NCBI RefSeq assembly: GCF_014257025.1
Contig: NZ_JACMSF010000031.1
Coordinates: 38,246-102,245, forward strand
DNA length: 64,000 nucleotides
Reading direction: 5' to 3'
DNA from: Streptomyces cupreus
GTDB taxonomy: Bacteria; Actinomycetota; Actinomycetes; Streptomycetales; Streptomycetaceae
Shown: piece after piece, positions 16,789 through 25,948 of the stretch
Layout: each line of letters begins with the position of its first letter
How positions within the stretch are numbered: the stretch's first letter is position 1
Program-made: the position numbers and the translations under genes
Notes under the pieces: generated by a model
Database searches by the model: none
What the model saw: only the letters and a program-made list of their open reading frames with translations
Told to the model about the DNA's origin: nothing

Positions 16789-17565
16789 CTACGGCTGCCC
16801 GCCGGGCGAATCCCCGGCCTCGCGCCGCAACTCCGCGTCGTCCGCGACCCGGTCGATGACGTCCTGCGCCACCCGGTCCAGCGGCAGCCGGCGCCGCCGC
16901 GCGTACTGCCGTAGCGCCCCGAAGGCGTGGTCCGCGCCGGTTCCCCAGCGCTCGGCGAGCATGCCCTTGGCCTGCTCGATGCGCACCCTGCTGGACAGTG
17001 CTTCCTGCAACTGGCCCGCCAGCGTGCGGTACCTGACATGGGCGCGATGGTTCTGCAGCCCAACGGCCGCCGCGTCGGCCAGCGTCTGCGCCAGCCGCAA
17101 CTCCCCGTCGCCGCCCGTCGCCGAGTCGTCCGGCAGCGCCGGCACGAACACGTTCAGCGCGCCGAGCAGCGTCTCCCGGCGGCGCAGCGGCACCGCGAAG
17201 GTCGCCGCGACATCATGGCGCAGCGCCCGCTCGGTGAACACCGGCCAGCGCGAACCCGCGTGCGCCACGCTGATGGAGACCGGCGGGACCGGCTTCCCGG
17301 TGTCGTAACACTCCAGGCAGGGCCCGCCGCCGGACTGGGCCTGGAGCAGATCCAGCGCGAGCTCCCGCTGCCGGCTGCTCCCGGCCAGCGAGACGGTACG
17401 GCCTCCGTCGATCAGCATGAACCCGGCCGCCCGCGCGGCCAGCAGGTCCACGCAATGGTCGGAGACCCGTTGTAAGTAGTCGGTGGCCTCGAATCCGTCG
17501 GTCAGCGTGTCCGCCGCCTCCACCAGCGCCGCGGCCAGCCGAGTCTCCCGGGTGGTGCACCGCAT
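16789..17565 (-). CDS. GAF-ANTAR domain RNA-binding regulator
   Basis: The 258-residue protein has an N-terminal GAF-like sensor domain (SDHCVDLLAARAAGFMLIDG to ADAAAVGLQNHRAHV) and a C-terminal ANTAR domain (RVRIEQAKGMLAERWG ... ALRQYARRRRLPLDRVAQDVID). ANTAR domains bind paired RNA hairpins and antagonise termination. The ligand is unknown. The ATG at 17565 lies 8 nt after GGGAAGGGA; a GTG two codons earlier is too close to that site. It is divergent from the CslZ gene. Confidence 0.88.
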   Translation of the reverse strand: MRCTTRETRLAAALVEAADTLTDGFEATDYLQRVSDHCVDLLAARAAGFMLIDGGRTVSLAGSSRQRELALDLLQAQSGGGPCLECYDTGKPVPPVSISVAHAGSRWPVFTERALRHDVAATFAVPLRRRETLLGALNVFVPALPDDSATGGDGELRLAQTLADAAAVGLQNHRAHVRYRTLAGQLQEALSSRVRIEQAKGMLAERWGTGADHAFGALRQYARRRRLPLDRVAQDVIDRVADDAELRREAGDSPGGQP

Positions 17566-17725
17566 GCCCACGTCCCTTCCCCTGTCCGCGTCCCCGCTCA
17601 GCGGCGCACCTACCCTCGCCCCCGGGGGTGTAACAGCTCGCGGACAAGGCACGGCCGATCTCGTGTGCCAAGGGACGCGTATGTCAGGATTGAGACTTGG
17701 AACAGTGCACCCAAGGGGGAGTTGG

Positions 17726-18745
17726 ATGTACGGCAGTAGGGGGGCCCGGAGGGGGGCGTCCGCGGTGGTGCTGGGGGCTGCACTGCTGATCGCGGGATGT
17801 TCCTCCTCGGACGACGGGGGTGACGAGCCGGAGAACTCCGGCGCCGGCATCACCCAGCAGCCCAAGGAGGTCGACCCGTTCTGGGTCAACCCGGAAGGCA
17901 ACGCGGCCCAGCAGGTGGCCGACTACGAGAAGGCGGGCAAGGAGGCCGACGCCGAGCAGATCCGCAAGATCGCCGAGCAGCCGACCGGCGAGTGGATCGG
18001 CCCGGAGAACCCGGAGGACGAGGCCCGCGGCTTCACCGAGGCCGCGGACAAGGCGGGCCGCACGGCGCTGCTGGTCCTCTACAACATCCCGCACCGCGAC
18101 TGCGGCCAGTACTCACAGGGCGGCGCGGCCGACGGCAACGCCTACCGCTCCTGGATCGACGGTGTCGCCAAGGGCATCGGCGACCGCTCGGCCACGGTCA
18201 TCCTCGAACCGGACGCGGTACTGCACCTCGTGGACGGCTGCACCCCGGACGAGTTCCACGAGGAGCGCTACGACCTCCTCAAGGGCGCGATCGAGAAGCT
18301 CAAGTCCCTGAAGAACACGAAGGTGTACCTGGACGCGGGCAACGCGGGCTGGGGCAACCCGGACCAGATCTTCGAGCCCCTCCAGTGGGCGGGCATCGTC
18401 CGGGCGGACGGCTTCTCGGTCAACGTCTCGAACTTCTACAGGACCGAGGACTCCATCCAGTACGGCAAGGACCTGTCGGCGAAGGTGGGCGACAAGCCCT
18501 TCGTCATCGACACCAGCCGTAACGGCAACGGCCCTTACGAGGACGGCGACCCGGCCGAGCGCTGGTGCAACCCGCCGGGCCGGGCCCTGGGCGAGACCCC
18601 GACGACAAAGACGGCGGACCCGCTGGTGGACGCGTACGTCTGGGTCAAGCGCCCGGGTGAATCGGACGGCGAGTGCAAGGGCGGTCCGAAGGCGGGCGAG
18701 TGGTGGGCGGAGTACGCGCTCGGTCTTGCCGAAGCCTCCAGGTGA
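17726..18745 (+). CDS. cslZ: GH6 endoglucanase-like lipoprotein CslZ
   Basis: The 339-residue lipoprotein has a lipobox (LLIAGCSSS) and a GH6 catalytic domain. The family signatures are LVLYNIPHRDCGQYSQGG, with the catalytic Asp region, and ILEPDAV with the proton-donor Asp; YLDAGNAGWG and DTSRNGNGP are also typical. It probably trims or releases the beta-glucan made at hyphal tips by CslA. It converges on glxA-cslA, which matches the known cslA-glxA-cslZ locus of Streptomyces coelicolor and lividans. AAGGGGGA precedes the ATG, and a perfect hairpin follows the stop. Confidence 0.9.
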   Translation: MYGSRGARRGASAVVLGAALLIAGCSSSDDGGDEPENSGAGITQQPKEVDPFWVNPEGNAAQQVADYEKAGKEADAEQIRKIAEQPTGEWIGPENPEDEARGFTEAADKAGRTALLVLYNIPHRDCGQYSQGGAADGNAYRSWIDGVAKGIGDRSATVILEPDAVLHLVDGCTPDEFHEERYDLLKGAIEKLKSLKNTKVYLDAGNAGWGNPDQIFEPLQWAGIVRADGFSVNVSNFYRTEDSIQYGKDLSAKVGDKPFVIDTSRNGNGPYEDGDPAERWCNPPGRALGETPTTKTADPLVDAYVWVKRPGESDGECKGGPKAGEWWAEYALGLAEASR

Positions 18746-18746
18746 A

Positions 18747-18776
18747 AGTCCCGCGCCCCGAGAGGGGCGCGGGACT
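18747..18776. terminator. Bidirectional terminator between cslZ and glxA
   Basis: A perfect 13-bp G/C-rich stem (AGTCCCGCGCCCC and its complement) with a GAGA tetraloop fills the 36-nt gap between the two convergent genes. It would stop transcription from both sides. Confidence 0.85.
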
Positions 18777-18781
18777 CCGCT

Positions 18782-20719
18782 TCAGGGGACTCGAACCCAC
18801 TGTGCCTCTGACGGCACCCCTTGATCATCCACAACGAACAGCATGTACCACCCGGCTTGAACAAGGTTCTTGTTCTCCGGCACAGTCACCGTCACCTTGT
18901 TCCCCTCGGTCGTGAAGTCCAGCGCGATGGACCGCTGATCCACGTCCGTCACATGCGTGGCCGCACTCGGCCGGATCAACCGCACCTTCTTGATGGACGA
19001 GGCGTGCTGAGAGGTGAACGTCCCGGACTCGCCGCGCTCGATGGTCTCCGTCCCCTTGGACAGCGACGGACGTGAGCCCTGGTACAGATACGGCGGCGTG
19101 TAGATCTCGATCCGCTGCTCGAACTTCCCCGGCTTGGTGTTCGCCTTGTCGGAGTAGAGCGAGTCAGAACCGAAGAACATCACACGCCCGTCGGGCAGCA
19201 GCACAGAACCGGAGTGGTAGTTCCGCCCGACCAGCGGATCGGCGACCTGATCGAAGGAGTTGGCAGTGGGGTCGTAGATCCGGGCCTGGAGGATGTTGGA
19301 GTCCCCCCGCCCGCGATAGTCCTCGGAACCGCCCGACACCAGCACGGTGTCGTCGGGCAGCACAGAGGCCTGCGGATACCGGGTCCCCTTCTCCAGCGAG
19401 GGCCCGTCCACGAACTTCGGGCTGTCTGCCTTCAGATCGATGATCCGGGTCTTCTCACTGGACAGCTTGGACTCACCGACGCCACCGCCGCCGATGACCA
19501 TGTACTTCTCGTCCTGAGCCGGAGGCAGCAGCACGGTCCCGGAGGTCTCCAGCTTGTCGGCGTCGCTCAGCCCGGGCAGCTTGGTGAACTTGTTGGTGTC
19601 CACGTCCCAGACACCGGGGTCACGCCCGACATCGTCGGGCCCGTACCCCGCGTTGGACCCGGAGTAGAAGACCTTCCCGTTCTGCATCAGGAACAGCGCC
19701 GGATACGTCGGGAACTGCCGGATCTTCTCCGTGTACGTCCACTTCTTGGTCTCGGGGTCGAAGATCTCGTTCTTGCCCGGCACCAACTGCCCGATGTCAT
19801 CGAGCCCGGAGACGCTGAGAATCCTCCCGTCGCTCAGCGTGGTGAGCGTCGGATACCAGCGGGCCTCCTTCATCGGGTCGACCTTGATGTACTTCTCGGC
19901 GACCGGATCGAACTCGTAGGCGTCCCGGATGCCCTGGAAGTCCTTCTTGTCCAGCGCGAGCTTCTGCGCGATGCCGTAGGTGTTCCGCGCGTCGGTACCG
20001 GACAGGCCCTGCACGCGGTAGTTGTCCTCGGTGCCGGTCTCGTACTTGGAGCCGCTCTTCTGCGCCTCGACGTAGATCCGGCCGAGGCCGGGGTCGTTGC
20101 GCAGGAACTCGCCGGTCTCCTTGTCGAAGACCTTCTTCGCGCGCGGCACCAGCACCGGGTCCTTGGAGACGAACGTCTTGCCGTTCTCCTTGCCGGTGAA
20201 CTTGGTCCCGGCAGGCAGGGTGATCGGCTCGTCCGGGTTCTCGTTGTGGACGATCATCAGGCCGCCGGCCTTGGTGACGTCACCCTTGAGCTTCTCGTAC
20301 CGCTTGGTGCCGCCCGCGATCAGCAGATTGCCGTTCGCCAGCTGTGTGTGGCCCGTGCAGAACAGATCGCTCGGTGTCGGCACCTTCTTGATCGTGCCCT
20401 TGACCGGGTCCCAGATCCGGGTGTCGAACTTCTTCGCGTCGAAGTTCTCCTGGTTGTTGCCGGAACCCGCGACGAGCAGCACCTTCCCGGTGCGCAGCAG
20501 CGCCGCGTGGATGGTGTTCTGCCGGTACTCCTCGGGGAACTCGACGATCTCCCAGTGACCGTTGTCGGCTTTGTACTCCGGTCTGTTGATCTGGTACTGG
20601 TGGTATTTCTCGGTGCCGAAGCGGTAGAGCCACGGACCGTTCATCCCGGCCAGCGCGAGCACCACCGCCGTGCCTATCGCGAGTCGACGGACACGGCGGC
20701 GGCCGGCCTGGTCTTTCAT
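18782..20719 (-). CDS. glxA: Radical copper oxidase GlxA (galactose oxidase-like)
   Basis: The 645-residue protein is anchored by an N-terminal membrane helix (about residues 12-27) and faces outward. It has a seven-bladed kelch-type propeller and a C-terminal Ig-like domain (PPYLYQGSRPSLSKG onward). Cys121 (DLFCTGH) and Tyr289 (RWYPT) are positioned for the Tyr-Cys crosslinked cofactor, with Trp288 next to it. GRNYHSG supplies the axial Tyr and a copper His, and SATHV the second His. GlxA oxidises alcohols on the glycan made by CslA and is needed for tip glycan deposition and morphogenesis. Its ATG overlaps the cslA stop by 4 nt, so the two are coupled. Confidence 0.95.
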   Translation of the reverse strand: MKDQAGRRRVRRLAIGTAVVLALAGMNGPWLYRFGTEKYHQYQINRPEYKADNGHWEIVEFPEEYRQNTIHAALLRTGKVLLVAGSGNNQENFDAKKFDTRIWDPVKGTIKKVPTPSDLFCTGHTQLANGNLLIAGGTKRYEKLKGDVTKAGGLMIVHNENPDEPITLPAGTKFTGKENGKTFVSKDPVLVPRAKKVFDKETGEFLRNDPGLGRIYVEAQKSGSKYETGTEDNYRVQGLSGTDARNTYGIAQKLALDKKDFQGIRDAYEFDPVAEKYIKVDPMKEARWYPTLTTLSDGRILSVSGLDDIGQLVPGKNEIFDPETKKWTYTEKIRQFPTYPALFLMQNGKVFYSGSNAGYGPDDVGRDPGVWDVDTNKFTKLPGLSDADKLETSGTVLLPPAQDEKYMVIGGGGVGESKLSSEKTRIIDLKADSPKFVDGPSLEKGTRYPQASVLPDDTVLVSGGSEDYRGRGDSNILQARIYDPTANSFDQVADPLVGRNYHSGSVLLPDGRVMFFGSDSLYSDKANTKPGKFEQRIEIYTPPYLYQGSRPSLSKGTETIERGESGTFTSQHASSIKKVRLIRPSAATHVTDVDQRSIALDFTTEGNKVTVTVPENKNLVQAGWYMLFVVDDQGVPSEAQWVRVP

Positions 20720-22689
20720 TCCTTACGTCCCCCAAGTCCACCCAGGGCGATCTGCATGGTCTGGTCGGTGCCGCCGCCCTGCGAGGCGGCCCAACTCGGC
20801 TTGTGCTGCGGGCTGTGGTGCGCGCCCCCCTGGCCCGGCAGCGGCTGAGCCTGGTGCGGCAGCATCGGGGCGGCCGCCTCCGGCTCGGCCGGGACCGGCG
20901 GCTTCTTCTTCGCCTGCCGCAGCATGTGCCGCCAGGCGAAGACCGGGGTGGCGGTGATCAGCATGGCGAACGTCGCCCAGATGACCATCGCGGGGTGTGC
21001 GTGCCCGTAGACGAAACCGGCGGCGATCGACGCGCCGAAGATCAGGATGAAGTACCAGTGGTAGCGGAAGGTCCCGAACCAGCGGTCGGGGCTGGCCGAG
21101 TCGCCCTTGGGTGTCACGACGAACTTGCTCTTGCGGCGCAGCACCGAGTCGATCAGCGCCTTGGCGTACAGCGGCGCCGACAGCGCGGACATCACCATGC
21201 CGGCCACCCCGCCGGAGCCCTCGGGCTCGTGCGGCGAGACGTTGTGGCGGCGGTTCCAGACGTAGAGGCCGATCTGGAGCGCGGAGGCGTTGCCGTAGAG
21301 CATCAGCCATATCGTCGGGTCGATGTTCACACCCGAGGCGCCGAGGCCCAGGAACAGGGCGCAGCTGAGGGCGGCGAGGATCCAGTTCAGGGCGGACATC
21401 GGGTAGAAGATGATCATCATCGTGTAGTTGAAGAGCTTGCTCGGCGGCAGCGAGTACCAGCCCTTCCAGTACTGCTTGAGGATCGTCTCGTACGTCCCTC
21501 GCGACCAGCGCATCTGCTGGGTGAAGAAGTCCGTCCAGGCGCTCGGGCCCTCACCGACGGCCAGCACGTCCGGGGTGTAGACCGAGCGCCACTTCTTGCC
21601 CGTCGCCGGGTTCTTGTGGCGGTGGATCTCGAAGCCGGTCGCCATGTCCTCGGTGATCGAGTCGTACAGACCGCCGATCTGCTTGAGCGCCTTGATGCGC
21701 ACGGCGTTCGACGTACCCACGAACATCGGGGAGCCGTAGCGGTTGCCCGCGCGCTGGATGAGGGCGTGGAAGAGGAACTGCTGGGACTCGGCGGCCTTGG
21801 TGACGAAGTTGTCGTAGTTGCCGTAGACCTGCGGGCCGATGACGAAGCCGACGTTCGGGTCGCGGAAGAAGCCGAGCATGCGCTCCAGGTAGTTGGGGAG
21901 CGGGACATGGTCGGTGTCGACGGAGGCGAAGTAGTCGTAGTCGTCGCCGTGCGCGTCCAGCCAGGCGTTGTAGTTGCCGTGCTTGGTCTTGGCGCGGTGC
22001 GGGCCCTTGGCCTGGTTCCACTTCGCGATGCCCTTGCGGGAGAAGTGGTGCACGCCGAGCCGGGCGCAGACCTCCTTGACCTCCGGGTCGTCGCCCTCGT
22101 CGAGCAGCCAGACGTGCAGCAGACCCCGGTGGCGCAGCTTGACCGCCGCCTCCAGGGTCTTCGTCACCATCTCCAGCGGCTCCTTGCCGGGCACGAAGGA
22201 GGTCAGGAAGGCGACTCTCGTGCCGGACTCGGGCACCACCGGGATCGGGTCGCGGGCGACCAGGGTGGCGTGCGCGTTGGACAGCACGTTCATGCAGCGG
22301 AAGAACTCGATCAGGCCGATCGAGACGAGCATCACGATGTCGAGCGCCGGCAGGAAGTCGTATTCGACGTAGTCGCGTTCGGTCCAGTGCTCGGGCTGGA
22401 GCAGCCAGGCCAGCAGCACCAGCGAGAGCAGGGGCGCCGCCGCGAGCATCAGCGCGACGCGGATGCGGTGCGGCTCCTGAGAGATCAGCGAGCGGTACTG
22501 CACCCGGTACGGCTTGTTCGGATCGGGCTGGGTGAGGGGGCCGGCCAGCCGGCTGTAGTGCTCGTAGTCGTACTTGGGCAGCGTCTTCTTGATGCGCCTG
22601 AACGCCCCGGTCCGATGAGTTGGCACTCTGAGCTGAGTGGTCTGTGACGGGTCGGAGTCCGGCCGGGCGCCCGTCGGCGTCGACGTCAT
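20716..22689 (-). CDS. cslA: Cellulose synthase-like glycosyltransferase CslA
   Basis: This 657-residue GT2 membrane synthase makes a beta-glucan at hyphal tips. Two N-terminal membrane helices (about 77-98 and 109-130) precede the catalytic domain, which has FLTSFVPGKEPLEMV, the DxD site in ASVDTDHVP, and the QxxRW site in QQMRWSRGTYE. Four or five membrane helices follow, then a Pro/Gln/His-rich cytoplasmic tail. It is the promoter-proximal gene of the cslA-glxA message. GGGGGATGACTC precedes the ATG. Upstream lies a 419-nt stretch before tRNA-Lys, containing a perfect palindrome. Confidence 0.95.
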   Translation of the reverse strand: MTSTPTGARPDSDPSQTTQLRVPTHRTGAFRRIKKTLPKYDYEHYSRLAGPLTQPDPNKPYRVQYRSLISQEPHRIRVALMLAAAPLLSLVLLAWLLQPEHWTERDYVEYDFLPALDIVMLVSIGLIEFFRCMNVLSNAHATLVARDPIPVVPESGTRVAFLTSFVPGKEPLEMVTKTLEAAVKLRHRGLLHVWLLDEGDDPEVKEVCARLGVHHFSRKGIAKWNQAKGPHRAKTKHGNYNAWLDAHGDDYDYFASVDTDHVPLPNYLERMLGFFRDPNVGFVIGPQVYGNYDNFVTKAAESQQFLFHALIQRAGNRYGSPMFVGTSNAVRIKALKQIGGLYDSITEDMATGFEIHRHKNPATGKKWRSVYTPDVLAVGEGPSAWTDFFTQQMRWSRGTYETILKQYWKGWYSLPPSKLFNYTMMIIFYPMSALNWILAALSCALFLGLGASGVNIDPTIWLMLYGNASALQIGLYVWNRRHNVSPHEPEGSGGVAGMVMSALSAPLYAKALIDSVLRRKSKFVVTPKGDSASPDRWFGTFRYHWYFILIFGASIAAGFVYGHAHPAMVIWATFAMLITATPVFAWRHMLRQAKKKPPVPAEPEAAAPMLPHQAQPLPGQGGAHHSPQHKPSWAASQGGGTDQTMQIALGGLGGRKE

Positions 22690-23072
22690 GAGTCATCCCC
22701 CCACACGCAGGTCACCGCGTGTCTGTCGGTTCCTTCGTCTGCTTCGGTCCCCCTCGACCTTCACAGACGTATCAGTGGTGGGTCACAGTCACCACATCTT
22801 CCACTTCATAGACATGGAACCGCGACCTTCCGGTTGCATGATGCCCCCCTCGGCATCCGTTCATGAACGGGGCCCCTCTCCCCGTCGAAGCGAGCAACCG
22901 GTTTCTTGCCCCCCAACTGCCGCAAATCCACAGCAGCTTGAAGGACCAGGGTTCTACGGCGTTCAGCATGATCGCAAGATGCGAAACGCGGTGTTTACCG
23001 GTCATACGCGTTCATTGTGGCCCCTGTGGGGGTCTTGTGTACCCCTTGTGGAAAGGTCGCCCGGATACACAA
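22690..23072. other. cslA upstream region with 14-nt palindrome
   Basis: No gene is visible in this stretch between cslA and the tRNA-Lys terminator. It must hold the leftward cslA promoter. A perfect palindrome CCGTTCATGAACGG lies at 22857-22870, about 170 nt before the start codon. It is followed at once by a second inverted repeat (ACGGGG ... CCCCGT). These are candidate operator sites; no known regulator consensus was matched. Confidence 0.5.
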
Positions 23073-23100
23073 GAAGCCCCTCGCGTCCGCGAGAGGCTTC
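23073..23100 (-). terminator. Terminator of tRNA-Lys copy 1
   Basis: A 13-bp stem with one mismatch (GAAGCCCCTCGCG pairing with CGCGAGAGGCTTC) lies 8 nt past the 3' end of the tRNA. Related hairpins follow the other tRNA-Lys copies in this window. Confidence 0.8.
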
Positions 23101-23108
23101 CCGGTCTG

Positions 23109-23182
23109 TGCGCCGCCAGGGACTCGAACCCCGGACCCGCTGATTAAGAGTCAGCTGCTCTAACCAACTGAGCTAGCGGCGC
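23109..23182 (-). tRNA. tRNA-Lys (anticodon CTT), copy 1
   Basis: The 74-nt cloverleaf has a 7-bp acceptor (GCGCCGC / GCGGCGC), D-loop AGTTGGTTA, anticodon stem-loop GCTGACTCTTAATCAGC with CTT, and T-arm GGGGTTCGAGTCCC. The discriminator is A and CCA is not encoded, as usual in Streptomyces. Its sequence is the same as copies 2 and 3. It reads AAG, the dominant Lys codon here. Confidence 0.97.
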
Positions 23183-23367
23183 CTGCTGACGCCATCACTC
23201 TACCGGACCCCGGAAGGTGCTCCGGGCCACCCGCACGCGCTCCGCCCCCGGTCAGAGGGGTGACGTACATCATTCGGACCGTCAGCATGCGCGCCCGGAA
23301 GACAGTTGAGAAACTGATGAATGTGCACAGACACGAACATTTCCATCCGGAATGTGAGGGGAATCGC

Positions 23368-24657
23368 ATGGCGGCTCCGGCCTTCGAGGAATTCGAACCC
23401 GCGAGCGACTGCGAGTGCCCCGGATGTGTTCACCGGCGCCGCGTCCTGCCACACTCCGCGGCCGGCCGCAGGGGCGCCCACCCGGCCCACCGGACGGTGA
23501 TCGTGGCGGCCGCCGCCTCGGCGGCGCTCGTCGCGGGGCATGCCGTACCGGCGCTCGCGGCTCCGCAGGCACCCGGTCGGCCGAGCCTTCCCGCGGCCGA
23601 CGAGCCCGACACCCCGCAGGGGAGCAAGGCCCCGCTGCACGGCCCGGGCGGGGTCCAGGCGGGGCCCGCCCAGGCGCCGACCACCACCCGGGCGGAGATC
23701 ATCAGGCGGGCCAAGGAGTGGGTCGCGGCGAAGGTGCCGTACAGCATGGACCGGTACTGGCCGGACGGTTACCGGCAGGACTGCTCGGGGTTCGTCTCGA
23801 TGGCCTGGGGCCTGCCCGGCAACGAGTGGACGGGCACGCTCGGCCAGTACGGTGTGCGCATCCCGAAGGAGGACCTCCAGCCCGGCGACATACTGCTGTT
23901 CCACAATCCGGCGGACCCCCAGGACGGCTCGCACGTCGTCATCTTCGGCGGCTGGGCCGACTACACGCACACCTACTACATCGCCTACGAGCAGACCCGC
24001 CCGAACACCCGCAGGCAGTCCACCCCGTACGCCTACTGGAGCTATTCCAGCCGCTATGTCGCCTACCGCTACAAGGGGCTCATGGGCGTTACGGGGGGCT
24101 CGGTGCCGGACAGCGACAAGCCGGCCGCGGCGCCCTTCCCGGGGCCGGCCTACTTCGGGCCCGGGGCCGACAACAAGTACGTCACCCAACTCGGCCGCCT
24201 GCTCGTCGAGCGCGGGGCGGGGCCCTACTACTCCTCGGGACCCGGACCGCGCTGGTCCGACGCCGACCGGCGGGCCACCCAGGCCTTCCAGCAGGCGCAG
24301 GGCTGGCGGGGCCGGGACGCGGACGGGCTGCCGGGGCCGCGGACCTGGGCGCTGCTGGTCACCGGCAAGGGCAAGGACATCACCGCGGGAGCGCCCGCGC
24401 CTCCGTCCTCGCACGGGGTGCCCGGGTATCCGGGGCGGGCGATGTTCCGGCCCGGCGCCGACAACAGTCATGTCACGCGGCTCGGCGGACAGCTGGTGAA
24501 GAAGGGCTTCGGCAAGTACTACACGACCGGTCCGGGCCCGCGCTGGGGCGAGGCGGACCGGCGCAACGTCGAGGCCTTCCAGCGCGCCCAGGGCTGGCGG
24601 GGCGGCACGGCGGACGGCTACCCGGGGCCCGAGACCTGGCGACGGCTGTTCTCGTGA
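23368..24657 (+). CDS. NlpC/P60-like wall hydrolase with two C-terminal wall-binding repeats
   Basis: The 429-residue exported protein starts with a cysteine-rich segment (DCECPGCVHRRR), then a hydrophobic signal or anchor (VIVAAAASAALVAGHAVPALA). A cysteine-peptidase domain of NlpC/P60 type follows, with catalytic Cys in RQDCSGFVSMAWG and His in GSHVVIFGGW. Two copies of a module of about 75 residues come next, sharing GPGPRW, ADRR, FQ-AQGWRG and GPxTW, which is the pattern of peptidoglycan-binding domains. It should cleave or reshape peptidoglycan. The ATG at 23368 is set by GAGGGGA 6 nt upstream. It lies between tRNA-Lys and the LpmP region, next to cslA. Confidence 0.85.
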   Translation: MAAPAFEEFEPASDCECPGCVHRRRVLPHSAAGRRGAHPAHRTVIVAAAASAALVAGHAVPALAAPQAPGRPSLPAADEPDTPQGSKAPLHGPGGVQAGPAQAPTTTRAEIIRRAKEWVAAKVPYSMDRYWPDGYRQDCSGFVSMAWGLPGNEWTGTLGQYGVRIPKEDLQPGDILLFHNPADPQDGSHVVIFGGWADYTHTYYIAYEQTRPNTRRQSTPYAYWSYSSRYVAYRYKGLMGVTGGSVPDSDKPAAAPFPGPAYFGPGADNKYVTQLGRLLVERGAGPYYSSGPGPRWSDADRRATQAFQQAQGWRGRDADGLPGPRTWALLVTGKGKDITAGAPAPPSSHGVPGYPGRAMFRPGADNSHVTRLGGQLVKKGFGKYYTTGPGPRWGEADRRNVEAFQRAQGWRGGTADGYPGPETWRRLFS

Positions 24658-24738
24658 TCGATCTTGCACCCCTGCTGCTGTACCCCCGTTGCTGCACCCC
24701 CTGTTGTGACGCATCTGGCGCGAAGGCTGGAGGCACGC

Positions 24739-25848
24739 ATGAGCACGACCACTTCACCGACACCGGAGTCCGAGGGACCGTCCAGGACCGCCCGGCTGAT
24801 CCAGAACGAGATCACCACCGAGATCCCCGTCCATCTGCTCTTCCGCGACGAGCCCGAACCGGTGTCCGTCCCGCTGAAGCCCGCCGTCGTCAGCCGCCGC
24901 CAGGGCACGGGGGAGCAGCCGCGGCTGCGCCGGCTCGCCCCCGCGCCGGCCCGTACCGTGCCCGAGGTCGACCCGGACCTGGTCGAGCGGCCCGCCCGGG
25001 TGCTGCCCGGCTCGGCGGGCGTGCTCGCCGGGGCCTGCGGTCTCGCGGGCTGCGCGGTCACCTCCTGGTGGGCGGGCACGCTGCCGCCCCTCGCGCTGGA
25101 GGCGCTACGGCTGCCGTCGTACGCGGGAGCGGGCCTCGGTCCCGCGCAGTGGGCGGCCTACGCCGGGGCCGGCGCCCTCGGTCTGTTCGGCTTCGGCGGG
25201 CTCGCCCGGGGCCGGACCGGACGGGCCTGGGTGCTCGATCTGTTCGGCCGCTACCGGGGGACCGTCCGGCGCACCGGCCTGATGTGGGTCAACCCGATGC
25301 AGCTGCGCCGCCGGGTGGACGTACGGCTGCGGCACTGGCGCAGTGAGCCGATGCCGGCGGCCGACGCGAGCGGGGTCGCGCTCAGGGTGGTGGTCCTCGC
25401 GGTGTGGCGGGTGCGGGACACCGCGCGGGCCATGCTGGGCGTCGAGGACCACGAGGCGTACCTGCGGGAGTGCGTGGAGGCCGCGCTGGCCCGGGTGCCG
25501 GTGGAGGCGCCGGGGTCGGGGCACGGCCGCGCCGACGCCTCCGGGGAGGCGCTGACCCGGCTGGTCGTGGCCGAGGCGGCGCCGATCGGGGTCGAGGTGT
25601 TCTCGGTCCAGCCGGTCCGGGTCGAGTACGCCCCCGAGGTTGCCGCCGCCATGCACCGGCGCCGGATCGCCGCGCTGGACGCGCAGCACCGGGCGTCCAT
25701 GCTCACCTCGGTCGTGGACTCGGTGGAGGACACGGTGACCCGGCTGACCATGCGGGGGCTCGTCGAACTCGACGACTACGAACGCAAGGCGCTGGTGAAG
25801 GACTTGACGGTCGCGTTCTGCGCCGGGCGTGGGGAATCCGGTACGTGA
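24739..25848 (+). CDS. SPFH/band-7-like membrane protein
   Basis: The 369-residue protein has a charged N-terminal cytoplasmic part, two hydrophobic helices (about residues 90-115 and 135-155), then an SPFH-like region: RRTGLMWVNPMQLRRRVDVRLRHW, SGVALRVVVLAVWRVRDTARAML and APIGVEVFSVQPVRVEY. SPFH proteins organise membrane microdomains, and in this locus it may scaffold tip glycan enzymes. TGGAGG precedes the ATG at 24739. It lies 81 nt after the NlpC/P60 gene and 100 nt before the LPMO gene. Confidence 0.78.
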   Translation: MSTTTSPTPESEGPSRTARLIQNEITTEIPVHLLFRDEPEPVSVPLKPAVVSRRQGTGEQPRLRRLAPAPARTVPEVDPDLVERPARVLPGSAGVLAGACGLAGCAVTSWWAGTLPPLALEALRLPSYAGAGLGPAQWAAYAGAGALGLFGFGGLARGRTGRAWVLDLFGRYRGTVRRTGLMWVNPMQLRRRVDVRLRHWRSEPMPAADASGVALRVVVLAVWRVRDTARAMLGVEDHEAYLRECVEAALARVPVEAPGSGHGRADASGEALTRLVVAEAAPIGVEVFSVQPVRVEYAPEVAAAMHRRRIAALDAQHRASMLTSVVDSVEDTVTRLTMRGLVELDDYERKALVKDLTVAFCAGRGESGT

Positions 25849-25886
25849 TTGGTATGGACATGTTCAAGTAACGGTCATACTCTCAG

Positions 25887-25903
25887 ACTTGGTCTAGACC
25901 TAC
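25887..25903. promoter_or_regulatory. DasR-type dre site upstream of lpmP
   Basis: The sequence ACTTGGTCTAGACCTAC contains the palindromic core TGGTCTAGACC of the dre consensus bound by DasR, the GlcNAc-responsive GntR regulator of Streptomyces. It lies 46 nt before the LPMO start codon, where a bound repressor would block the promoter. Chitinase promoters of Streptomyces commonly carry such sites. Direct control here is inferred. Confidence 0.75.
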
Positions 25904-25948
25904 CCTGCACGGCTCACTGAAACTCCCCACGTTCCCAGGAGCGGCAGC

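Noticed and set aside
20803..22647. Long plus-strand frame opposite cslA
   Set aside because: Composition is dominated by Arg, Gly, Val and Gln with no domain, while cslA is unambiguous.
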